Origin: Pigoraptor vietnamica
Taxonomy: Eukaryota > Opisthokonta > Filasterea
Assembly (NCBI GenBank): GCA_943704525.1
Contig: CALSCQ010000531.1
Span: 1-21,013, forward strand
Reading direction: 5' to 3'
DNA length: 21,013 nt
Both the position numbers and the translations under genes were made by a program. The notes below the pieces were generated by a model. The model worked only from the letters and a program-made list of their open reading frames with translations. It made no database searches and was not told where the DNA came from. Positions within the stretch are counted from its first letter, which is position 1. Every line of letters starts with the position of its first letter. Positions 15,174-21,013 of this stretch are shown one piece after another.

Positions 15174-15249
15174 GTCACTGGCCGTCGATAGCTCGATCAC
15201 GTGAGCGTGCGCACCGACACTTTGGGGAAAGGCGATGGGAGAGAGTCCC

Positions 15250-15562
15250 TCACGAGGCGCGGCTGTCGCAAGCGAGGCCGAGGAGGAACGCCGACGCCTG
15301 CAGCACCTCAAAGACGCAGGGCTTCTGGTCGTATGTGCCCAGCAGCGTCAGTGCGCCGCGGACAGCTGCGGCGTGCCTGTGGAGGGGAACGCGCAGGGGA
15401 GGGGGAGGGGGAGTTGAGTATTGGGATTTGATTGGTGTGGAGTGAGACTTGAAATAGAGAACAAAGCACATGAAACAAGCACACTCGTCAGTGCTATGGT
15501 GGAAGGGGAAACTGGCGCTCGACGATTGAAAGAAGAGTTATTGAGAACACGTGGTGTGTGGG

Positions 15563-15652
<90 letters not shown>

Positions 15653-16397
15653 GGGAGTTGGGGAACGTACATGGCGGGCACTCGCAGAATGGCCTCGCGC
15701 ACATTCCAATCGAGGCGCAGAACATCAACGGGAAGCGCTGCGCCAGCCTGCGATGTGGCACAAGCGAGTGAGCAGTGAAACGACAACGATACGCACACAC
15801 AGTGGCTTATAGACACACACACACACTCCCCAATAGCAAAAGAGAGATGCGCAAAGGAATACACACAGCATGTTGCGCAGAACGTACCGATCCGTGAAGC
15901 TGGCGCAATGCGGCGACGACAATCGTCTTGAAGAGCGCCGCGTCCACCGAAGGGACGTTTGTCGTTGGGAACGTCCTGCGAAACGAGAGAAGCGCAGAGC
16001 AACGCAGAGCCTCCGATTGAGAAGAATGGACAATTCAAGGAGTCACTCACGTCACACACTTACACACGCACACTGCATGTACGCGAACGCACGACACGGA
16101 CACGCACGCATGCACGCACGCACGACGCACGACACGGCAGCGCACGCACGACGCACGACACGGACACGCACGCAATACAGCGCACGCAGACGCATAACGC
16201 ACGCACATACACATATATCGCATGTTTCGCACACATAAATCACTCACACATTACGCGACTACAAAAACTGGCACATAACTGCTCCGTAGCACGCACACGT
16301 GGCACATATTCACTCACAGGCGAACGCGCAAGTAAGAAAACCCAGTCGAGCGGCGAAACGTGCACGCCGCGGCACCGGCGCGCTCCGTTGCGTCCAT
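15250..16397 (-). CDS. RPP14: RPP14, ribonuclease P/MRP protein subunit, four exons
   Basis: Minus-strand exons 16397-16318, 15975-15888, 15747-15671 and 15376-15250 join in phase to 123 residues, essentially the length of human RPP14 (124). The N-terminal strand reads GFSYLRVRLTF. The helix follows as DAALFKTIVVAALRQLHG. Then come GAALPVDVLRLDW, the family signature AILRVPAMHAAAVRGALTLLG, and the RPP14-type end KPCVFEVLQASAFLLGLA. RPP14 belongs to the Pop5/Rpp14 fold, a subunit of nuclear RNase P (5' processing of precursor tRNA) and RNase MRP. The Leu-Leu-Gly-Thr-Tyr segment and the C-terminus distinguish it from POP5. The stop codon faces that of the neighbouring gene with 76 bp between them. 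In vertebrates RPP14 shares a bicistronic mRNA with HTD2; I find no HTD2 sequence here. Confidence 0.9.
15567..15650. repeat. Perfect (TG)42 microsatellite in RPP14 intron 3
   Basis: 84 bp of uninterrupted TG on the plus strand, the longest perfect tract in the window. On the RPP14 coding strand it reads CA, opposite to the TG orientation seen in the other repeat-bearing introns here. Confidence 0.97.
16117..16164. repeat. 26-bp direct repeat in RPP14 intron 1
   Basis: GCACGCACGACGCACGACAC begins at about 16117 and again at about 16143, within a longer CACG-rich stretch (about 16060-16205) that is TGCG-rich on the RPP14 coding strand. Confidence 0.8.
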
Positions 16398-16568
16398 GAC
16401 GGCTGGGTTCGCGCAACACGGCAGAGGGAAGAGTGCTGCGATGTATAATCACGCGTCGCCAACACCACCGCTTTTCGCTTTCAATTATCGAGCAGCTGAG
16501 CGCCGACGTTGATTGAGACTTGCACCGCGATAGGTAGGGGTTTGCCCAGGAAGTGGAAATAGCCACAC

Positions 16569-16910
16569 CTATACTGCTTCACTTTGTTGGCGCTCCTCCG
16601 CTTCCCTTTCTTCCACTTTCATCGACTGTTTCGTCTTTTTTCGCTTCCACGCGCGTCGTCCTTTGGGTTTGTTCTCTTGGCCACCGTTGGAGTTGATGGA
16701 CGAGGAGGCGAATTCGCGCATTCCCGCGGGAACGCCGGCGCGGTCAGGGCGTTCACTCCGCTCCGTTTCAGTGCAAGCGTGCGGAGGCGGCCAAAGAGGT
16801 ACGAGGACGAGCTGGCAAAAGGGGCTCTGGTGGGAATGAGCCAATTGACGAATGCCGGCAAGCACCGAGCCGCACGTCGTCACGGTGCGCGGCACACCAG
16901 CAAGAAACAT
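16569..16910 (-). CDS. Doubtful 113-residue ORF, unknown
   Basis: I do not recognise this protein. From ATG 16910 the frame is open to TAG at 16571-16569, with no predicted intron. The first ~45 residues are free of acidic residues and contain Arg, Ser and hydrophobics, which could suit a mitochondrial presequence. The C-terminal third is strongly basic, then charged (GRRAWKRKKTKQ, then EEREAEERQQ). The stop lies 171 bp upstream of the RPP14 start on the same strand, and the ORF starts 66 bp beyond the end of the secreted-protein gene. It could equally be RPP14 5' sequence or chance. A competing plus-strand frame covers the same stretch but is less convincing. Nothing else is visible in 16398-16976. 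Confidence 0.25.
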   Translation of the reverse strand: MFLAGVPRTVTTCGSVLAGIRQLAHSHQSPFCQLVLVPLWPPPHACTETERSERPDRAGVPAGMREFASSSINSNGGQENKPKGRRAWKRKKTKQSMKVEEREAEERQQSEAV

Positions 16911-16976
16911 CGTCCTCACGCCATTTATTCGCACACCGCTCCACTGTTCCGTGTGCCGGCTATCTCCTAGCCTTCT

Positions 16977-18564
16977 TTAGGGATCCGCATCCTCCGCCGC
17001 CCCTTCGACGTCCCTGTAAAATGCCTCGGGTGCCTCGTCCACTTCGCTCATGGGCAGCGCGGCAGAGTCCGCTTCACGGCGCCGGTCGTACGTCGCAAAC
17101 GTGTCGATCGTCGTCGAGGCATCGTCCACAGTGATCACTTCGGCGTGGAGCACATTGCCGAACGTGTCGTATACGGCCTTGACGAATGCGCCGGACGCCT
17201 CGTCGCGCAGTATCCGGACAGTCTGCCCGAGGGAGTTGACGGACTCGCCGATGATGTCGAGGTCGGTGAGGTTGCCCACGATGCGCTGCGATATCACGTG
17301 GCCTGCGACGCGCACGGCAATAAAGGAGTGAGACGCTAATGCCTTTGTCAATATAGCTTTGCGGAAGCGGGGCGCAGACGAGGAACAGGGGCACGATTAC
17401 GAGTGTGTTCTGCAGTGTCATGGGTGGTGTGCGTGCGATCGGAATGGGCGACGGACTCGGTGTTCAGTGTAACGCCATCAGGGTCCAGTTACTCACCGGT
17501 GGCGTCGACGGTGCGCTCGATGATGTTGCCGAGGTCGTCCACGATCCGCTGCACCGTCTGTCCGAGTCCATTCGTCACTGTGCTCAGCACGTTCTTCACG
17601 AGGTCGCCCACGGAATCCACGAGGGAGGAGAGAAGGTTGGGGCGGCGCTCGAGCACGCACAGCGCACGCGCTGCAAGGTCGGACAATTGCGAGATGAAGA
17701 ATCAGCAGGAAGTACGTGTCGGTCGTGGCGTGAAAAACGGGGCCAGTGTGTACGCGGGTGCGTTGACATTCTCACTTGAACGCAAGCCGGTGTGCGGGCA
17801 ACCACCTACATGAATGAAACCCGTGTACGGACAGCTCACACAAAGAGCTGGTGTGTGCGCGTGTGTGTTGACACCATTACATGACTGCAAGCCGGCGAGG
17901 GGACAACCGAACTCACACAAGATGGCCTCCACGCGGTCCAGCCGCACGCGGAGGTGCGCCTCTGCCTTGACGTTCTTGATCACGAGGTCCACCTTGTCGA
18001 TGGTGACGTCAACGCCCGCAGTGACGGAGACGAGGTTCGCGATCCGCGCGTCCAAGTTGAGGTGCGCTTTCAGATTGCGGACGCGCAGCTTCACCTGTTG
18101 AGCAGGCCACAAACACATTAGAACGTGAATTGCAGAGAAACGCAATGGCATGCGCGCGCGTGCGCGTGCGTGCGAGTGACAGCCGTGGAATACAGCGCTG
18201 GTGTGCGGTTGCAGCTGAACGGCTGGCAACACGCCGTGCACAACCACTATAGTCGAGAGACCGGCGACCATGCATAGGCTGCAGGCTGACAATAGCCACG
18301 CACATCACGCGCACCCACCAGTCCCACGCTGAGGTTCGGCACGTCCAACACGACGTCCGGCTCGGTGTTGCAGCACTGGCCACTGGACGTCTGTAGATTG
18401 GAGCAGCAACAACTGGTCGCGTTGCACGACGACGACACGTCGTCCGTGTTGCTCACAGTGGCGCGGACGGGAGATGCAGCGAAAGTGGTCGCAAGCACAA
18501 GGACAACGGCTGCCAACACAATGGAGACACTCGCACCGGAAGTAAAGGGGATGCCGAGAGCCAT
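16977..18564 (-). CDS. Predicted secreted protein with bacterial-like beta-repeat region, four exons
   Basis: Exons 18564-18319, 18094-17917, 17670-17497 and 17302-16977 join in phase to 307 residues. The ATG at 18564 has a good context (A at -3, G at +4) and opens a signal peptide: about 12 polar residues, then a hydrophobic run (VSIVLAAVVLVLATTFAA), cleavage probably near residues 31-37. A Cys cluster follows (SCNATSCCC, QCC), then PDVVLDVPNLSV, VRNLKAHLNLDARIANLV, AGVDVTIDKVDLVIKNV and LRVRLDRVEAIL. The second half has short repeats built on LGQTV, D-x-x-G-N and RTVDATG/LRDEASG, each about 14-16 residues. I associate the VLDVPNL...VGVD.. ..KVRLDNV...RTVDE.G pattern with uncharacterised bacterial, largely actinobacterial, proteins; that is recollection and unverified. 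The C-terminus is acidic. Function is unknown; a cell-surface or extracellular role is inferred from the signal peptide. Confidence 0.75.
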
Positions 18565-18604
18565 GCTTGCGAGAAGTGCGAGCCCAGCCACAAAGGATTC
18601 ACAA

Positions 18605-18628
18605 CATGCGCAATCACATGCGCAATCA
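18605..18628. repeat. 12-bp tandem repeat upstream of the secreted-protein gene
   Basis: CATGCGCAATCA occurs at 18605-18616 and 18617-18628, followed by a third partial CATG. It lies 41-64 bp upstream of the ATG at 18564, in the probable 5' leader or promoter. Confidence 0.85.
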
Positions 18629-19004
18629 CATGTCACGCACACTTTCGCATAGCTCGTACAAAACTCTGTTCAGTTTTTGCACGACATGGCCCCACTGTCA
18701 ATGACGCGCTCGAAAGCCGCGGAATTGCGTGACGTTGGTCACAAGAGCTACCCGAGAAGTGGGCGGGCACTACATACTGCCGGCGCTGCGCAACGCATGC
18801 CGCGCCCTCAAAGACACCGACGTGCGGAGAGAAAAGAACCTCCCGGAAGCACGAAAGAAGAGGGGAACAGGCCTATTTCGTGCTTTGTGTGTGATTGTGT
18901 GTGTGTTCTCACTCTGGGTGCGCGTGCGTGGATATGGATTGGCTGGAACATTCGCATTTGCAGAAAATACCCACGAAGGTTCGATTCCGTGATTCCGTGA
19001 TTGA

Positions 19005-19036
19005 TTTTTTTTTCTTTTTTTTCTTTTTTTTTTTTT
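19005..19036. repeat. Poly-T tract
   Basis: About 32 bases of T on the plus strand with two C interruptions. A second 14-base T run lies at 19813-19826, about 90 bp before the ATG of the NTPase-like gene. Both could be simple-sequence tracts or A-tails of inserted retrosequences on the minus strand. Confidence 0.8.
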
Positions 19037-19913
19037 GTGTTTGGCTGAAAGGTGCCGGCAACGAAACCAGGGCCGCGGTCATTGCAGCGTCCCGTCTCAG
19101 CCAGATTATGTGCGTGTACACCTGTGCCTCCCTACCTTCGCGTGCCAGCACCCACCGGCAACCGCGGCCGCGGCTCAGTATCAGGCCGTCATCAGTCGCC
19201 GTCCCGGCCAATGTGCCGGCCCCGGCGGCAGTGAGGGAGACTCGGAGACTTGAAGTCGGCAAGCCGACCCCGAGAACATAGTGAGACAGTCTTAACACTG
19301 ACTGTTCTCGCACAGCCGGCGTGCAGTCGTAGTGTGAGAAAAAATCACAGCTCTTGCAATGAGAAGTCGCCGACGGCTGACACTGTGCCACGCAAAGCAG
19401 TCAGAGACAGACGCCGCAGCTGCAGCCGGTCCGCTCGCGCAGTTGCCGGCTCACAATGATGCCAGCGGCACAGTTCGCGAGGGACGGCCCGTGTCGGCGC
19501 ATCAGGCGGTAGAGGTTGCGCAGGGAGGGGGGCAAGGCGTGTACCGGGGGCCGCCATTGGAACGCGTCTGTGTCAGGCAGGGGCAAAGCACTGACGTCAG
19601 CACCGGCCGCCGGGGACTGGCACTGAGTCAGCAGTGACTGAGACGAAGAGCCGAGGCCGAGGAAGAACGCCGAAGAGGCTGTTCCGGCAAATGTGGGGCC
19701 TCACCGTGCCTTCCCTCACCTTGATCACGACAAAGATGCCGACTCAGTACTTCTAACAGAGTTACGCGTTCAGTGTGACTTGTAACCGACTTTTAATGTT
19801 ACACTGGTGGTCTTTTTTTTTTTTTTCACACTTTTTTTCGGTCATTTTCTGGTCGTCAAAACGACCGACTTTCTCGTGGGAAGCCCTTCTCGTGCACGTC
19901 TCCCCCGAGCACC

Positions 19914-21013
19914 ATGCCGCGAGCCGAGAAGAAGCGAAGTGCAGTTTCGGACGCAGTGGCGCCGCAGGATGCACCCCCGTCCACACAGCCGGTGCCGGGG
20001 AACGCAAAGTCGGCGAGGTCCGAAACAGACGTCGCCACTGCGGTAACAGGCGTCGCCACTGCGGTAACAGGCGTCGTTCCCTGGGCTGAGCTCGTCGCAA
20101 CGCGCCGTCTCGACGAACGCCACGCCAACAAGTTCATCGAAGACCTCCCTTTGCTGGCGGCTTCGACACAGTTGCCCGTTTTAATCCCCAAGGATTTTTT
20201 GAGCCATTTCCCCCACCGCGCGCTGCTCCGCTCTGAAGCGGTCTGCCTGTGGAACGAAATTGTCGCTGCGTTTGAAGCGTACGAGAGGACGGGCATCATG
20301 ATCGCTTCCCACTGCATGTGCCTCTCGGCGCCCAGCGGTCAGGAATGGGCAAGAGCTTCATCGCGTATCACTTTGCGGCCCTCGCCCACGCGCACGGATG
20401 GCTCGTGGAGTACGTGGTGAGTGTGTCGCTTCATGCCGAAGATGTACGTGGTGTGCGAAGTATGTGGTGCGTGCTTCTAAGTGTTCGCTCTTATGGGAAA
20501 GGTCTGAAGTTGTTGCTCAAATGATGTGCTGGCTTTCGAGGTGCAGGCGAACGCGAACGAGATTACGTCTCCGGGGGGAGCCTCGGACTATTTGCGCATG
20601 TTACGCGCACTTAATGGCACCCTCCTCGCCGGCGTCAATGTCAAGGTGGGTCTTGAGTTCGGGGGACGGCACTTTCAGGGCCAGCCGCTCGCGGGGCTCG
20701 TGGATTTCGGCCTCGCCAACGACACCCTTGCGGATAACGTGCTCGCCGTTGTCACCGGCTGCTCGAGCTGACAATGTGGAACGCAACGCCCCACCTGCGG
20801 ATAATCGACGAGCACAACCCTGACCGACGCCTTCTGGGCAACGGGGGGAAGGGACCCGAATGCGTGGACACCGCGGTGCCAGTGGAAGGCGAACTTTGCG
20901 GACTTCGAGAGACTGAAGGGGGTGTGTGTTTTGCTTGCCGGATGTGTGTGAGTATTTTACTGCCGGATGTGTGTGTGTGCCCCGTGTCCTCAGTCTCCTC
21001 TTTACCTTTTCCA
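19914..21013 (+). pseudogene. Broken P-loop NTPase, RHS/Crinkler-like, truncated by window end
   Basis: The ATG at 19914 has a strong context (CACC). The frame reads through WAELVATRRLDERHANKF, IPKDFLSHFP and LLRSEAVCLW to APSG at about 20338. There the frame shifts by one base, and the second half of a Walker A motif continues as GMGKSFIAYHFAALAHAHG in the next frame. An intron (donor 20417, acceptor 20546) fits in phase and leads to ANANEITSPGGASDYLRML. Another shift near 20760-20772 leads to TMWNATPHLRIIDEHN, a Walker-B-like segment, and a third near 20816-20824 leads to DAFWATGGRDPNAW and FADFERLKG. Walker A followed by a DEHN-type acidic motif recalls the NTPase core of retrotransposon-hot-spot/Crinkler proteins, which are often mobile and decayed. 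The frame breaks support a pseudogene, though sequencing errors cannot be excluded. The 3' end is outside the window. Confidence 0.55.
20031..20072. repeat. 21-bp in-frame tandem repeat in the NTPase-like gene
   Basis: GTCGCCACTGCGGTAACAGG plus C occurs twice in tandem, with a partial third copy. It encodes VATAVTG twice. The 21-bp length preserves frame. Confidence 0.95.

Larger units (their letters stand above)
18565..19913. other. 1.35-kb stretch without a supported gene
   Basis: The left end should carry the promoter of the secreted-protein gene. Beyond that I see mixed signals. A plus-strand frame at about 18750-18885 looks coding (GGHYILPALRNACRALKDTD) but has no start or partner exon. 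A minus-strand frame at about 19680-19453 looks coding (RPPVHALPPSLRNLYRLMRR), is bounded by an acceptor-like AACAG and a donor-like GTGAGC, and has no convincing start. GGTTCGATTCC at 18978-18988 matches the tRNA B-box consensus and is followed by T runs, but no tRNA cloverleaf folds. Two poly-T tracts are present. This may be mobile-element debris next to the broken NTPase gene. Confidence 0.4.

Noticed and set aside
16060-16210. CRISPR-like spaced repeats
   Set aside because: The repeats are short CACG-rich units with no constant-length unique spacers, lie in an intron, and the genome is eukaryotic.
16420-16566. HTD2 dehydratase upstream of RPP14, suggested by CSIIESEKR
   Set aside because: Only nine residues resemble HTD2, and no hot-dog fold motifs lie nearby. 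The vertebrate RPP14-HTD2 pairing is not supported here.
18915-19004. tRNA gene suggested by a B-box match
   Set aside because: The T-stem has two mismatches, the acceptor arms do not pair and no anticodon stem is visible.
19453-19560. Resemblance to uracil-DNA glycosylase (PPSLRNLY block)
   Set aside because: The family's essential GQDPYHG motif and the other catalytic blocks are absent nearby, so the similarity is only local.

Overview
The window is nuclear DNA from a GC-rich, intron-rich unicellular eukaryote. No organelle or bacterial gene organisation is visible. Six protein genes can be rebuilt with GT-AG introns; five are phase-consistent throughout, and the first needs one weak donor. 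Family content (a salt-inducible-type kinase, a KIBRA/WWC-type WW protein, a TMCO6/importin-alpha-like armadillo protein, RPP14, and a FAM149 protein that suggests a cilium or flagellum) points to a flagellated holozoan or near relative, perhaps choanoflagellate-like. This placement is inference. Introns on both strands typically open with GTGCGTG or GTGAGT and run on in TG-rich sequence on the coding strand, and microsatellites are abundant.

Layout: 1-752 holds no gene, only a CA microsatellite. A FAM149-like gene (minus, 4226 to 753, nine exons) lies head to head with a WWC/KIBRA-like gene (plus, 5183-7782, six exons) across a 956-bp spacer that contains an AT-rich island. The WWC-like gene ends tail to tail with a SIK-type kinase (minus, 11864 to 8295, seven exons). 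The kinase lies head to head with the TMCO6/importin-like gene (plus, 12542-15173, nine exons). That gene converges, with only 76 bp between stop codons, on RPP14 (minus, 16397 to 15250, four exons). A doubtful minus-strand ORF follows (16910 to 16569), then a predicted secreted protein with bacterial-looking repeats (minus, 18564 to 16977, four exons). The stretch 18565-19913 has no supported gene, but holds poly-T tracts and possible coding relics. At 19914 a gene for a P-loop NTPase begins; it carries several frame breaks and runs to the window end.

The genes do not form a single pathway. SIK (the LKB1/AMPK-related branch) and KIBRA (Hippo) are both growth and polarity signalling families, FAM149 is ciliary, TMCO6/importin-like proteins belong to the nuclear-import fold, and RPP14 acts in tRNA processing. 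Alternating head-to-head and tail-to-tail arrangement suggests shared promoter regions rather than operons. Nothing here is proven to be a new system. The points most worth a second look are the secreted repeat protein, the SIK kinase carrying a KA1-like end, the short KIBRA without a C2 domain, and the broken NTPase.
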